Shown: in pieces, positions 20,830 through 31,860 of the stretch | How the letters are laid out: the number at the start of each line of letters is the position of its first letter | Numbering within the stretch: position 1 is the first letter of the stretch | From: Ascarosepion bandense | Taxonomy: Eukaryota > Mollusca > Cephalopoda > Sepiida > Sepiidae | Direction: 5' to 3' | Assembly (NCBI GenBank): GCA_037127315.1 | Contig: JBBBDQ010001186.1 | Span: 2,299,501-2,363,500 of the forward strand | DNA length: 64,000 nucleotides | Notes under the pieces: generated by a model | What the model saw: only the letters and a program-made list of their open reading frames with translations | Database searches by the model: none | What the model was told of the DNA's origin: nothing | Made by a program: the position numbers and the translations under genes

Positions 20830-21011
20830 AGCAGGTTGAAGAATGTTCTCGATGTATCAAGCAGGTTGAAGAATGTTCTCGATATATCAAGCAGGTTGAA
20901 GAATGTTCTCGATGTATCAAGCAGGTTGAAGAATGTTCTCGATGCATCAAGCAGGTTGAAGAATAATTCTCGATGTATCAAGCAGGTTGAAGAATGTTCT
21001 CGATGTTCAAC
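20830..21011. repeat. 30-bp minisatellite, about six units
   Basis: The unit GCAGGTTGAAGAATGTTCTC plus GATGTATCAA repeats from 20,831. Units one to four differ at one or two sites; unit five carries a one-base insertion (GAATAATTCTC). In one plus frame units give KQVEECSRCI, in another SRLKNVLDVS; the insertion brings a stop in the first frame. Recent, short array. Confidence 0.93.
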
Positions 21012-21065
21012 GTTTTCTCCAGAAACGCCAACAGCCAGCGAGAGTTGTAAATTTACGCACCTTAG

Positions 21066-21185
21066 GCTGTGATGCCAGAAGTTGGTCATATAGGTCATAG
21101 TCAAAAACACCACGGATCTACATCACACGCACCAGCAAGCATCACTAGCATGAAAGCAGAATCTGATCTTACTGATGAATAAGAC
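21066..21185 (+). CDS. Possible terminal exon (unassigned protein)
   Basis: CGCACCTTAG at 21,056-21,065 could be a splice acceptor. From there an open frame of 38 codons reads AVMPEVGHIGHSQKHHGSTS, then HAPASITSMKAESDLTDE and TAA at about 21,180. The composition (Gly, His, Ser, acidic tail) looks more protein-like than most chance frames here, and an AATAAA lies about 195 nt downstream near 21,374. I do not recognise the protein. The frame is short, and no upstream exon was found to join it. Weak candidate. Confidence 0.25.
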
Positions 21186-21764
21186 AAACTGCCATTAGAT
21201 CTTCGGTCCCACTCACTTCATGGTTCGTGGTATCATAGGAAAGGTGCATATATTGTGACGTACAATAGAGACCTAGACATGTTTGGTTTGCACGAGAGTT
21301 TAAAATGGGGCGCATAAGTACAGCATAAAGGTGACCCCTTTTTGGGTGGTGTTCTTCCTCTACGCGGTTATGCAATAAATGTCCTCTTTACTCCAACCAA
21401 CAGTGCACAGATATATAAGTATATAGTATGGTCTGGTGTTATAGTTAGGAACGTCAAAACTGGTATCAGTGAAGCTAATTCGAATTTCGACTGAAAAAAG
21501 CGTAAGCTTAATAGGGAATCTCCTTGTAAAAGACATGCCTCCAATTCTCCCTGTTACCGGTTCTTTTATCTGATAATACTCACAAAATGACTGTATCGTC
21601 TATGTCGTAGCAAAGAAATGCTGCTACTCCAACAACAAACCTTGACAGAAGCTCATAAGATTTTTCGACATAAAAACCTAAGAGTAGGATTAAACATGTC
21701 GGCGATCATCACAAAAGCAATTGTAACTCAATGAAGTATAAGAGCTAATAGTCTGAGTTTGAGT
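21186..21764. other. Non-repetitive stretch, possible 3' UTR at its start
   Basis: Balanced composition to about 21,700, with AATAAA near 21,374. No recognised repeat and no convincing frame. Confidence 0.35.
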
Positions 21765-22290
21765 TTTGTTTAACGGCATATCGACACCTCTGTGGGTTAT
21801 TTAATGTCAAAAGGTGGGATTTTAAGGTTATTCTTGATGTTCAGTTATAGTGAGAAGGTAGTAAAATTTTAATGAATTTTTTGGTTTTTATTCTTTTTTA
21901 TTTTAGAAAACTGAAAATGTCTTCTAGTTTTGTGTTCAAAAATATTTGCTGAGAATAATTTTTTCCTTCAAAACCGTGTTATGGTAATAATTTTTTCTTT
22001 AAAAATGTATTGTTGGTAATATTTTTTCTTCAAAAATGTATTTTTTTTTATAAAAATTTACTTTTATGTATATATATTTCTATAAAAGTCTATTTTTCTA
22101 ATGTCATAGTGTTTTGACTCCAGTTTGGAGGTTATATTGCCCATAGCTGGGACCCTAACAGGTTCTCCCACTCCGAGTCAGGGTGGACCTGTAAATCAGA
22201 GGTGGTTCCATGCTCCTCACAACCTCCCAATCAGAGGCCTTGTTGCCGGATACAGTTTACCGTCATACCCAGGACCAACAGTTAAAGTGA
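21765..22290 (+). repeat. F repeat copy 1
   Basis: AACGGCATATCGACACCTCT then GTGGGTTATTTAATG, GAAAACTGAAAATGTCTTCT, a run of AAAATGTATTTTT variants, then CCCATAGCTGGGACCCTAAC, GGTCAGGGTGGACCTG-type sequence and CTCCTCACAACCTCCCAATC. All recur in the same order at 44,732-45,213. The 81-codon frame at its 3' end is not preserved in the second copy. I cannot name the family. Confidence 0.75.
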
Positions 22291-22549
22291 ACGAACAAAA
22301 AACATATCCGGTTTATAAAAATCAAACAGACACCAACGGCTCTAAAAAACTTTCTTGTCGTCGGATCTGATAAGTAATTCAATTTAATTGACCTTAAAGC
22401 GAAAAATCCCATCGCATTTTCTTTATAGACAGGTCTTTAAAGACGCCAAACCTAACACGCTTTGGCGAAACGCACCATCTTTAAAAAAGCCTTGCCACTT
22501 TCTCATTTTCACTTTTATTTCGAATACTATTCTACAATCTACTAACACG

Positions 22550-22551
<2 letters not shown>

Positions 22552-22625
<74 letters not shown>

Positions 22626-22751
22626 CGTGTGTGTGTAGAGAGAAAGATATATGTGTATATATGTGTATATATATATATATTTATGTGCGTGTATATAGAG
22701 AGATATGTATGTGTATATACATATGTGTGTGTATATATAGAGAGATATATG

Positions 22752-22783
<32 letters not shown>

Positions 22784-23020
22784 TTAATGTGTATGGATAT
22801 CTATGTATGTATGTGTGTGTGCGTGTGTGTGTAGAGAGAAAGATGTATGTGTATATATATATATATATTAATGTGTGTGTATATAGAGAGATATGTATGT
22901 GTATATACATATGTGTGTGTATATATATAGAGAGAGATATGTATGTGTATATACATATGTGTGTGTGTATATATATAGAGAGAGATATGTATATATATAT
23001 GTATATATATATGTACATTA

Positions 23021-23112
<92 letters not shown>
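22552..23112. repeat. Compound TA/TG microsatellite array with higher-order units
   Basis: (AT)n and (GT)n runs at both ends enclose blocks in which TATAGAGAGATATGTATGTG then TATATACATATGTGTGTG recur several times, roughly 60-100 bp apart. The long open frames on both strands (up to 195 codons of Tyr/Ile/Thr/His) come from this periodicity and are not genes. Confidence 0.95.
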
Positions 23113-23656
23113 GTGTACACATATGCTCGTTCGTGCATAATCAGGCGTAAGGGAAGGAAAGTTTGATTTTTTTCTTTCTTTTACTGTCTGTGGGTACAGC
23201 CAGTCCAGATTGGCGCGTCAGTCCTAGTGGAATAGATTAGTGCAAATTGATACTCAAGGGTTGACATCTCCCATTTGCCGAACTGTAGCCACGGGCACAA
23301 CAGTCACTGCTCTGAAAGTCGAGAATCATTATTCTCAGCAGCTGATGTCAAAGCGTTGGCGGACTTGTCAGTTTTATCATTGTTCCGTTACGTGCCCGCT
23401 TTCTTCCTTATCTGCGTGTAGTGATTAAATTGGTCTGGCGCAGGCACACAGTATTTGGAGGACCTTGAGAATCAAATTGGACAGCAATTGTTTAAGAGGC
23501 GGGTAGGTTCGTCATCGGGTGCTGCTGCATGAAACTCTTTGTGAACTTCTCTTCGTCCAAGGCAATTTTTTTACTCTCTTTGTAGGCGTCTAGCTCCTTA
23601 TCTAAACATCGATATTGAAATGAAGACATATCATTTTAGATAGATATAGGAATTGG
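23113..23656. other. Non-repetitive stretch of balanced composition
   Basis: Between 23,180 and 23,560 composition is near even and no repeat is recognised. A 62-codon plus frame at 23,240-23,428 lacks recognisable motifs. Confidence 0.35.
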
Positions 23657-23950
23657 ATGTGCGTTGTGGTGCAGTGGATATCGACTCGGAACAACAAATC
23701 GAGCTGCCGAGTTCGAATTCCAGTTGAATCCCTTGCATTCACTTATGCACAAATACCCTTGGGAAAGGTATTAATCCGTCTCTTCCCTCCAGTCATGGGT
23801 TGAATAATAGGGCAGATTGGGTTCTATAGCCTTGGCTGGCAACCAATCTACCGCAGAAAGCAATAGAAACCTACTGCGGGATAAATTTCTCCCCAGTCAG
23901 ACATGATCGCCCAAAGCATGTTTCTCGTATGGCACTTAACTGACTGACTG
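23657..23950 (+). mobile_element. S-SINE, full length
   Basis: GTGCGTTGTGGTGCAGTGGA, GAGTTCGAATTCCAGTTGAA, CACTTAACTGACTGACTG. The 3' hairpin has lost its left arm (CCAGTCAGACATGATCGCC). Confidence 0.9.
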
Positions 23951-24585
23951 ATAGGGATGGTAAGTTTACCTTTGTTCAGTCCAGTTCAAAGATTAAAAAG
24001 GCCATGGCCGATTATGAAACGTAGTCAAACCCATTTCAAATTATTCATTACATATTTTTGTAAATTGCTATTTTTTTATAATGTTTAATATATGTAACTG
24101 CAAAAAAAAGAAAAAAAAACAAAAACAAAAACAACGACAAAAAACGGTTTGTTAAAAGGTCGGTTTTTCCCTTGACACCGCTATTGTTGCATGATTCGTT
24201 AACAAATGTTCATGTTTTAAATCGGCGTTTTGAGAATTTTTATAGAAACCAAACATATGAAATTGGATTTAAATTTTTCTCGAGAATTGACAGAAAAATA
24301 ATTAAAAGCTATTCTCGTAAATAAACAGTCTAATAAATAAATAGTGTTTAACATTTTTGTTGCCGATTCTCCACAAAGACTGGTCCAGTTTTTCGCTTCC
24401 GAACAGAAAGTGAACGAATTACGCAAAAATAATGGCCTATTGCAATAAACAAGCAGAGCTACCCAGACGAAAACAACTTTATTTCGTTTTCTTCAACAAT
24501 TTACCATCTGTTTCCATTACAAAATGTCTCGAGATAGAATTTTGATAAACAATTTTTTTTGCTTTCTTCAACGTGAAGCCATCCT
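23951..24585. other. Gene-free stretch
   Basis: AT-rich with A-runs near 24,100. The block around 24,255 (AAACATATGAAATTGGATTT, CTCGAGAATTGACAG) recurs at 25,090-25,140, so the HH-A pair at 24.6-24.9 kb lies between short repeats. Confidence 0.45.
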
Positions 24586-24589
24586 TATT

Positions 24590-24935
24590 TACAGTTGAAT
24601 CAATGTCCTCATTTTTATTTCCACTATCACAGCGTTTCTACCATTGTGACTTACGGCCTTCTTCAGGTGTCTGTAAGTCTGGGTAACTTTCAAAGAATTA
24701 CTTATTTCTATTTACGGGAAATAGATCGCTCGCCTTCTGTTTTTCATGTCTACGGATATTTTGTCGTTGTTAAACATAGATGGATAATCTTAAAATGACA
24801 CATGATATTTCCTAAGGATTACCCGGATAGATAGACACCTGAAGAAAACCCAAAATAAGAACAACCGAAACAGTAACAACAAATATAAAGGCATTGTTCA
24901 CAGATGGACTAATGTAAATATCAAAGTTTTTTTTT
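24590..24935. mobile_element. HH-A-type foldback, diverged
   Basis: A minus-strand arm (24,600-24,690, with GGCCTTCTTCAGGTGTCTG) and a plus-strand arm (24,825-24,930, GACACCTGAAGAAAACCC, ACCGAAACAGTAACAAC) face each other. Both hold a CTGAAGA-to-GAAAC module, though stem II is weak in the right arm. Confidence 0.5.
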
Positions 24936-25570
24936 TTTTGTTTTTTTTTTATGGAGTCGATTTTTGGAGAAAAACTGAATTCGCTAAACGAGTTTGAATT
25001 TTCTTTTTCATTTATCATCGCTATTACTGTACATTTTCACAGCAATATTTATTATTTTAAAACTATTTTTCAAATTCTAATAAAACCCCAGCATATGAAA
25101 CTGGATATATGCATTATCTTTTTTCTCGAGAATTGACAAGAGATTTAAACATTATTTTATTAGATTGTTTATTTACAAGAATAATTTTTATTTTATTCTT
25201 ATAAAAATAAATGTGTACAAAAAAACAATGCAATATTTATCATCTGCTATATTATAAAGAAATAACTATGAAAACGATTTTTGCATTTATAAATTCATAA
25301 AAATATTTGTGAACAAGAAAAAAGTTAAATAAACATAATTACGAGAATAAATAAAATTATAATTGAAATTTAGAAATTGTTATAATAAATTTCGAATAAT
25401 TTATTTTTCGATCTTTTCTTTTATTTTCTCTCTTTTTCACTAAAATAGTTTGAGAGATTTTGAACTTATTCGTTTAGGTTTTTCTGCTGAGACCTCCTAC
25501 TAAGTATTGCCACCTTTTCTTTCCATCTTTAGATCTTAGAAATAATAGAAACTATAAGCTAGTCATCAAA

Positions 25571-25571
<1 letters not shown>
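24936..25571. other. Gene-free AT-rich stretch
   Basis: Nothing recognised beyond the short repeat near 25,090 noted with the preceding stretch. Confidence 0.4.

Positions 25572-25620
<49 letters not shown>
25572..25620. repeat. (AT)n microsatellite
   Basis: About 24 AT units. Confidence 0.97.
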
Positions 25621-25622
<2 letters not shown>

Positions 25623-25726
25623 TGCTTTTCTATATCTTCTTCTCCTCGATTATGGCTCTCAACAACGTTCTGTCCTTTTGTAGCCCTTGGTGATTTTTCT
25701 CCTTTTATCTCTCCTAATCCTTCTTT

Positions 25727-25976
25727 GTGGTCCAGTGGATATCGACTTCTAACGAGAAATCGGAGAGCCGAGTTCGAATTCCAGTTGAATTCGTTGGAAT
25801 CATATACGCGCAAATACCATTGGGAAAGGTATTAATCCGTCTCTTCCTTCCAATTATGAGTCAAATAACAGGACAGATTGGGTTCTATAGCCTTGATTGG
25901 CAACCAGTCTACCGCAGAATGCAATGGCAACCTACTTCGGGATAATCATATGCCCAGTCAGTCATGTCTCTTTCGA
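25727..25976 (+). mobile_element. S-SINE, 3' truncated
   Basis: GTGGTCCAGTGGATATCGAC (box A region), GAGTTCGAATTCCAGTTGAA and the body are good; it stops at CAGTCATGTCTCTTTCGA in the hairpin. Confidence 0.88.
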
Positions 25977-26435
25977 TGACTCTCTTCCCATGACTCAGTT
26001 GGTCTTTTCTGTTTACAATGGACACAGGAGCCATGATTTTTCAGTAATAAAAAAAAAACATTTTCTCTTTTAAAATCTCTCACAAAATAGCGTACAGTAT
26101 TTTGGTTATGGTCGGTACATAGGCCGCTTAATATAAGATTACAGTAAAGTAGCTTCTATGGACATTACTTTTATAGATATTTTAATAAAATGACACTCTG
26201 TGTTATCGTTATTTTATTATCAAAAAACCTTTATGTTTGAAGACGTTACTATCATTTGTAGTATGACAAAGTAAACTTTTTCCAGAAAATCATAATTATC
26301 CTTCCGTGGAAATTCCACGGGTTCCGCTAGTAAATATATAAATAGCATAAGTTATTGATATTTTCTTCGCGTCGAATATATAAGGATCCTCATTACAATT
26401 GTACGAAACATAAACCCTCAAAAGCACTGAGAAAA
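25977..26435. other. Gene-free stretch
   Basis: AT-rich; nothing recognised. Confidence 0.4.
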
Positions 26436-26870
26436 AAAATTGGTAGGAACAAGAAAAATGGCTTCAGCAATGGCACCAAAAGTGATTTGATATAAATTAA
26501 AAAGTATAATAAGCTGGAAAGTATTGACCAGTAACAAAATAAGTGAAAAACTCAAAGAAAGGACAGAAAAGCTAACTTCGCAACAGTTACTTTTACTGAT
26601 GAATGAGAGGTATAGTGGGTGGGCTAAAGTGGGTGGGGCCTTCATGAAAGTAGTCAATCAACATGACTTAGCAAACAAGTGGTGATGTGGGTTAAGGATG
26701 TGAAAACTTGAAAAGAGATCAGAAAACAAATCCAAAAAGAAATTGAAAACATTGGTAAGATAATGACAAGAAGAAACTGTCTCCAAGAATGGCACAAAAA
26801 GTGATTTGAGAAAAATAAAAATAGTGCAATAAGTAAGTAAAATGATTGACCAGTAAGAAAACATTTCAAG
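26436..26870 (+). repeat. Pair of diverged direct repeats about 320 bp apart
   Basis: AATGGCACCAAAAGTGATTT at 26,468 and AATGGCACAAAAAGTGATTT at 26,790 lie within longer matching stretches that both end ATTGACCAGTAA. Two copies of an unknown roughly 110-bp unit. Confidence 0.65.
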
Positions 26871-26935
26871 ATGTTGATGCAAATGTAAAAACAGGGAAAG
26901 AAGAAATACTGAATATTAAGAAACACGCATTTAAG

Positions 26936-26937
<2 letters not shown>

Positions 26938-26993
<56 letters not shown>
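26938..26993. repeat. (AT)n microsatellite
   Basis: About 28 AT units; the overlapping 115- and 69-codon frames are artefacts. Confidence 0.97.
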
Positions 26994-26996
<3 letters not shown>

Positions 26997-27099
26997 TACA
27001 AAGACGAACCTGTATGCTGAGTGACGATAGAGAAAGTTCTTTCTTTAATAAATGCCTTACGCGCACTCTAGGCAAGTAGTAAGCATGGCGGACGTGAAG

Positions 27100-27400
27100 G
27101 AGACTACCACCACCTTTAAATTTGTTGTTTTTCGTTTTTTTTTTTCAGTGCAATCTTATCGATTACATGCTAAACTTTCAAATTGACAAAAAAAAATCGG
27201 AAAAATTTCAATATTTTGACAATTTTAAGGGGGCTCAGTTCTTCATACAACGTTATAGTAAATCGATCCTCCATTTTAGAACCACTCGCCGATACTTCAT
27301 TACCACCACCTGTAAATTGGTTGATTATATTTTTTTTTACTTTTTCGGTGTAATCATATCGATTAAACCCTAAACTTTCCGATTGACAAAAAATTGTGAG
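27100..27400 (+). repeat. Direct repeat, two units about 195 bp apart
   Basis: ACTACCACCACCTTTAAATT to ATTGACAAAAAA (27,100-27,195) and ATTACCACCACCTGTAAATT to ATTGACAAAAAA (27,299-27,390) share the same order of words including TCGATTA and CTAAACTTTC. Confidence 0.65.
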
Positions 27401-27674
27401 CTCTTGTGACGATTTGGCTCACTGCTAAAGAAAATAAAAACAAGATTTTTACCAAAATTTCGAACGTATTAGAAAGGATTAAAAACGTTAAAAAAATAAT
27501 AATAATAAATACTTTGATTTTTCCTCGTAATAATAACATAAACATTTTGATGGAAAAAGTTTGGGACCTTTCTTTTTTTTCATACTATGCTGTTTTTTTC
27601 AGCGATTTAGTGCAAGTACCTACTCTTATATAACAGTCAATACCTGAGAATTTCACCACAAATGAAAAATAAAT

Positions 27675-27975
27675 AAAAGACTTGAAGTTACGGAAATGTA
27701 GTTTTATTGGCGAATGTTTAGAATAGCATGGACACGTCCGATGACAAATGAAGAACTTCTAAGAAGCACACAAACAACAGAGAAATTCTATTGCTAACAA
27801 CCAGAACAAAGAAATTTTAGTGAGAATACACAAGGAAAGACGATTTGGAAATTTTAATACTCACAGGACACATTGAAGACAAGAGAAATGAATCGGCGAG
27901 GAAGGTACTTGAGAAATTTGAGCAAATGGATCGAAGAACAAGGACGATAAAAACAAGTATTCTTGCCTGATACAG
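27675..27975 (+). pseudogene. RTE-like LINE, C-terminal fragment
   Basis: With frame shifts the plus strand yields WRMFRIAWTRPMTNEELLR then ILILTGHIEDKR and a KFEQMD-type end, matching the order RRMLRI-WT-NEEVLER ... LILTG-I-DKR ... LSKW in the copies at 12,962 and 62,100. No open frame of useful length survives. Confidence 0.6.
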
Positions 27976-27979
27976 AAAT

Positions 27980-28300
27980 ATAGGTCCCTCCTCTCAATTG
28001 CCAAAAAAAAAAAAAAATATAGGTCCCTCCACTCAATTGCCAAAAAAAAATAAACAAATAAAAAAAATATAGGTCCCTCCACTCAATTGCCAAAAAAAAA
28101 AAAAATAAACAAATAAAATAAATATAGGTCCCTCCACTCAATTGCCAAAAAAAAATAAAAAATTAAAAAATATATAGGTCCCTCCACTCAATTGCCAAAA
28201 AAAAAAAATAAATAAATAAATAAAAAAATAAAAAAGTATAGGTCCCTCCTCTCAATTGCCAAAAAAATAAAAATAAAAAAAATAAAAAAATAAAAACAGC
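27980..28300. repeat. Tandem array of a GGTCCCTCC/CAATTGCC unit with poly-A spacers
   Basis: TATAGGTCCCTCCACTCAAT then TGCCAAAAAA occurs six times between 27,981 and 28,262, each separated by A-rich spacers of different length. The non-A core is almost constant, while spacers vary by A, AAT and AAAC changes. Confidence 0.9.
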
Positions 28301-28617
28301 ATAGCTTGATGTTAAAAGAGCTCAAACTTAATAAAAACAAAGTTTTATCATCAAAATTGTTTAATCCTTTCTAACACGTTCGAAATTTCAAATAAAATTT
28401 CTTTTTTTGTTTTTCGTCAGCGATTCAAGCTATGTTTAGATAATATGACTATTAAGGAAAGTGTAATATTAAGAAAGTCGTTTTTTGGCATTGAAAGACA
28501 TTAATTTGAAAATTCTTGTAAAAATTAAATAATTGTCTGATTTTAATGAAACTTTCAGGACTTATTCACAAATGAATGGAATTATTTATGCAATTATTAT
28601 TTCTAGAAAATCATGGT
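28301..28617. other. AT-rich stretch with a link to 27,440
   Basis: CTTTCTAACACGTTCGAAAT at 28,371 is, reversed, close to ATTTCGAACGTATTAGAAAG at 27,457, so the RTE fragment and tandem array lie between inverted short repeats. Confidence 0.45.
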
Positions 28618-28965
28618 AAAAACAGTGAAACCGATAAAATGTAACCGCAATTTCTACTCTAACAGCTTCTTTTATCACACCTCCCGCCTGTGGAATTCCC
28701 TTCCATATACTTGCTTCCCCGACAGCTATAATCTCCAGGAATTTAAATGTAAGGCCAATAGACATCTCCTATCTCACTAACTCGCATACATTCACTCAAG
28801 CTCTTTTTTCATCTACTCCCCCCACATCCTCGGTATTCTCATCCGTCCATTACCCTCCCCCTGAAATTTCCCATAACTAACCCCTCTTTCTCATCACTTT
28901 CCCCGATGTAACCCCTGCGCAACAGTGGCTGTAGAATGCCTTGGTTGGGGTGAGATGATTAAAAA
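28618..28965 (+). mobile_element. J-LINE 3' end fragment
   Basis: CACACCTCCCGCCTGTGGAA, then TCCAGGAATTTAAATG, a CT-rich UTR, and the end CGCAACAGTGGCTGTAGAAT plus GGGGTGAGATGATTAAAAA. Coding remnants cover only the last 40 or so codons. Confidence 0.8.
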
Positions 28966-30100
28966 TTAAAAATTTACATCTGTTACTTCCTTCAATTAAT
29001 TGTATAAAACGTCTACAAATACATTAGCTATACTAACTTTTTATTGGGAAATGTAAATCATGTATTTTCTTTTTAATTACCGGACCATTTTTTCGAATTC
29101 AAAAATGCTTTAAAACTACGCTATTTTTAATGTAGGCAAAATTTAATTGATTTTATAAATAATATAACTTTAGGATATCATATTCTGAAGAAGAAAAACA
29201 TTTGATGAATAATGAATTTTTAGAAGAATTGTTTTCATTTTTTACTTTGCTCATTAAAGTTTCAAACATTTTTTAAAAATTTCTTCCAGTTACTCAGTGT
29301 CACCAGTTATTTATTCATTAAAAACAGACTTTATCTACAAATCGAAATTCATAAGCTAATACAAATTATCTAGAATTAAGATATTTAAAATAATTTCTAG
29401 CATTTTTTATTATGTTAAAACCGCATATTTTATTTCACTAGGGAAACTTATAAGAGACTTTTCATTAAAGGCTCACAAGTTTTAAGGGTTGTTTTCCTTA
29501 CAAAATGCTTAACTGGAGTATGTCAACTTGGATTGGTCACCATACGTCCAGATTGATTGATAGATGTTGTTATTGCCTACTTAAAAGGTGATTAAAAATG
29601 CTTTTATTCTACATTTCATGCCATAAACAAGTAATATTTGTTTCAAATTCGATTAATTTAACTTTAAAAATGATAATTTTCCAAAAAACGAGTGAGATAT
29701 GTATATATTATTTTTGAAAGATTTTTAAAGCCGAAAATAAACTTTTGTTTACAAATGTGTCGATCGTTCAAAAAATGGCCGAAAAATTGAAAATTAAAAA
29801 AATCTCAAAATTTTAAATTCCAATAAATATAACTTCTGTTTATAATACATCCGAGTATTTTACTTACTCGAAATAGTAAATTTGATCATTTAGCTTTCAA
29901 TTAAGCTAAAATTAAAGTTTCACGAAAAAGATTTTATTTTTATGAATTCAATTTAAAATGTAGGTATTGAAAAAGGAGTGGAGGTATCTACAGTAACACA
30001 AGTATGAAGCACCTTGTAAAAATCAAACTTACTTAATGATAGAAATGAGTTATGAGATTCGTGAATAAGTACTTTACAGCAAGGTGACCAACAAGCATTC
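28966..30100. other. Long AT-rich stretch, no repeats recognised
   Basis: About 1.1 kb of A/T-rich sequence without microsatellites or known elements, unusual for this window. No believable coding frame. Confidence 0.45.
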
Positions 30101-30149
30101 TTTTTTTTAAGAAAGAGATTCTGTTTTTTCTACTAGTAATAAAGCAATT

Positions 30150-30337
30150 ACTAGACCTCTCCTCGCGATTCATGTTTGAGTTCGTCAGCTTGCCAGAGTT
30201 CAGTGCGTCTGAAAAGACAAACAATTTGGCGTAATCCACGCCAAGAAAATCGATTTTCCTGTCGGACGGTCGGGGCGTTTGTCTTTCGGCCGCTGACATT
30301 TACAAAGTAAAAAGGAGGTTTTAGGCAGGAGTCCAAA
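30150..30337 (+). promoter_or_regulatory. CpG-bearing block, possible promoter
   Basis: This 190-bp block has more CpG than nearby DNA (CTCGCGATTC, CGGACGGTCGGGGCG, TTTCGGCCGCTGACA). It lies directly upstream of a possible first exon. No TATA box in a good position is seen. Promoter function is inference from composition and context. Confidence 0.25.
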
Positions 30338-30377
30338 ATGGCCGACCAAATGGACAAGTTAGTTCAGCATCGTGCAC
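30338..30377 (+). CDS. Possible first coding exon (unassigned protein)
   Basis: CCAAAATGG is a good start context. The frame reads MADQMDKLVQHRA, then one base before CAC|GTAAGA, a good splice donor at 30,378. A short initiator exon with a phase-1 donor is common in animal genes, and the block upstream is CpG-bearing. I do not recognise the protein and see no matching second exon, so chance cannot be excluded. Confidence 0.3.
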
Positions 30378-30440
30378 GTAAGATCTTTGAGTCTTAGGCA
30401 GCGAATTAATTTTGTTTGCTTTTACCGCCTGTGGTGGGAG

Positions 30441-30447
<7 letters not shown>

Positions 30448-30491
<44 letters not shown>
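30448..30491. repeat. (GA)n microsatellite
   Basis: About 22 GA units. Confidence 0.97.
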
Positions 30492-30492
<1 letters not shown>

Positions 30493-31127
30493 ATTAAAAG
30501 AAAAATGTTCAAAAGAAATTAAACTATAATTTTTTTTCTTTTAATCATAACATTTAAGATGAAATGGACAATTTCTAGACATAGTTTTTTCTTCTGTATT
30601 CTGATAAGCATCAAAGTATGTTCAGAACTGATTGGTTGTTTATTTGTCGATATATTTCAGCTTGCTCATATCCAAATTTATTCTACTGTAGAAAATATAA
30701 AACAACTGTCAAAATAAGTTATAGTGAAGTAAACCTTCACAAAACGCGTTTGAAATCTGGCAATAATATGTAATAGATATTGAATAATGTGTAATGAATA
30801 CTGAAATTGATACGAAGTGTAGCAGCACAAAGTCATAAATCCGAATCATATACAGTATACAAACGCTTTCTCAGATTAACGATTTAAAATGGCTTCGAAT
30901 GAGTGAGGCGCGTTAACCTCAGGGAGGACCACACTTCTTCGAAAATCGTGGATTATCAAAATCACAAACAAGAAACCAACAGAACCATCATCACCTGAGA
31001 ACTTTCAACAGCAGTAACAACTAAAATGACATGTAACATGAAAAGAGACTGACATAATAAAGATGGTGGCATTCCACACTAAATCAAAGAAAAGGCAAGG
31101 TAGGACAAACCACTTTTTTCTTTTTTT
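30492..31127. other. Gene-free stretch
   Basis: AT-rich, nothing recognised. Confidence 0.4.
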
Positions 31128-31682
31128 TATTAATTTCTCCCCAAGCAAGGCGGTACCGCCACTGATGTGCAGGGGGCTACATAAGAGAGTTAAAGTTTTA
31201 GACAGGAAAAGAGTGAGGACAAAAACGAACCAGCTACAGGGGGTGAAAGAGAAAGGCCAAGAGAAGGATGTGAACACAGGAGTGAAGACAGTTAAGAAGG
31301 TAAAAAGAAAGGAAAAGAACAATATACACGGAGTGATGTGGAAAAGGCTGGAGTTAAGTGGATAAGAGATGGGAATTGACTTTGCATTTAAATTCTTAGG
31401 GGTTGTAGCCCTCAGGAAAGCCAGTATATGGAAGGGAGCTCCACAGGCGGGAAGCACGAAAAAAAAGAAGCTGCAGGAGTAGAATTGTCGCCTGCATTTA
31501 GTTGATCTAACTGTAAAAGAGTGGGACCTTGATGCCAGTCTGGTTGTCTGAGTAAATTCTTGTGGAGGGGGCACCGGTGACCTATTTTCTTCGGAGCAGA
31601 AGCCATGAAAATATTTGTAGAAGAGAAAGAGGTAAGCCATATCCCGCTGATGAGAAAGTGGCTGGAGTCGAGCTGCTAGATC
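31128..31682 (-). mobile_element. J-LINE 3' end (outer part)
   Basis: Minus strand: AAGTGGCTTACC-type remnants of the LSHQRDMAYLFLFYKYFHGF block, CCGCCTGTGGAGCTCC, CTAAGAATTTAAATGC, a CT-rich UTR and the end CTGATGTGCAGGGGGCTAC reversed. It carries a 211-codon frame only because the UTR happens to lack stops. Confidence 0.8.
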
Positions 31683-31860
31683 TCCAGTAATTTAAATGTA
31701 AGGTCAATAGACCTCTCCTATCTCACTAACTCGCATCCATTCTCTCAAGCTCTTTTTTCATCTACTCCACCCTCATCCTCGGTATTCTCATCCGTCTATT
31801 ACTCTCCTCCTGACATTTCTCATAACTTAACTCTCTTTCTCATCACTTTCCTCTATTACA
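31683..31860 (+). mobile_element. Inverted J-LINE segment inside a minus-strand J-LINE
   Basis: ATCTCCAGTAATTTAAATGT to TCATCACTTTCCTC runs on the plus strand and corresponds to the early 3' UTR of J-LINE (compare 28,734-28,900). The minus-strand element resumes on the far side at TACAGATTCTCCTTTGG. In the parallel copy at 51,880-51,930 the same two minus-strand parts are only some 25 bp apart. Confidence 0.75.

Noticed and set aside
20830..21011. CRISPR-like array
   Set aside because: Units are contiguous without spacers and the context is animal DNA, so it is a minisatellite.
22551..23138. Open frames of up to 195 codons on both strands
   Set aside because: They consist only of TA/TG/GA microsatellite periodicity.
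31005..31640. 211-codon minus-strand frame
   Set aside because: Its middle and end are the CT-rich 3' UTR of a J-LINE; only the first part matches the LINE protein.
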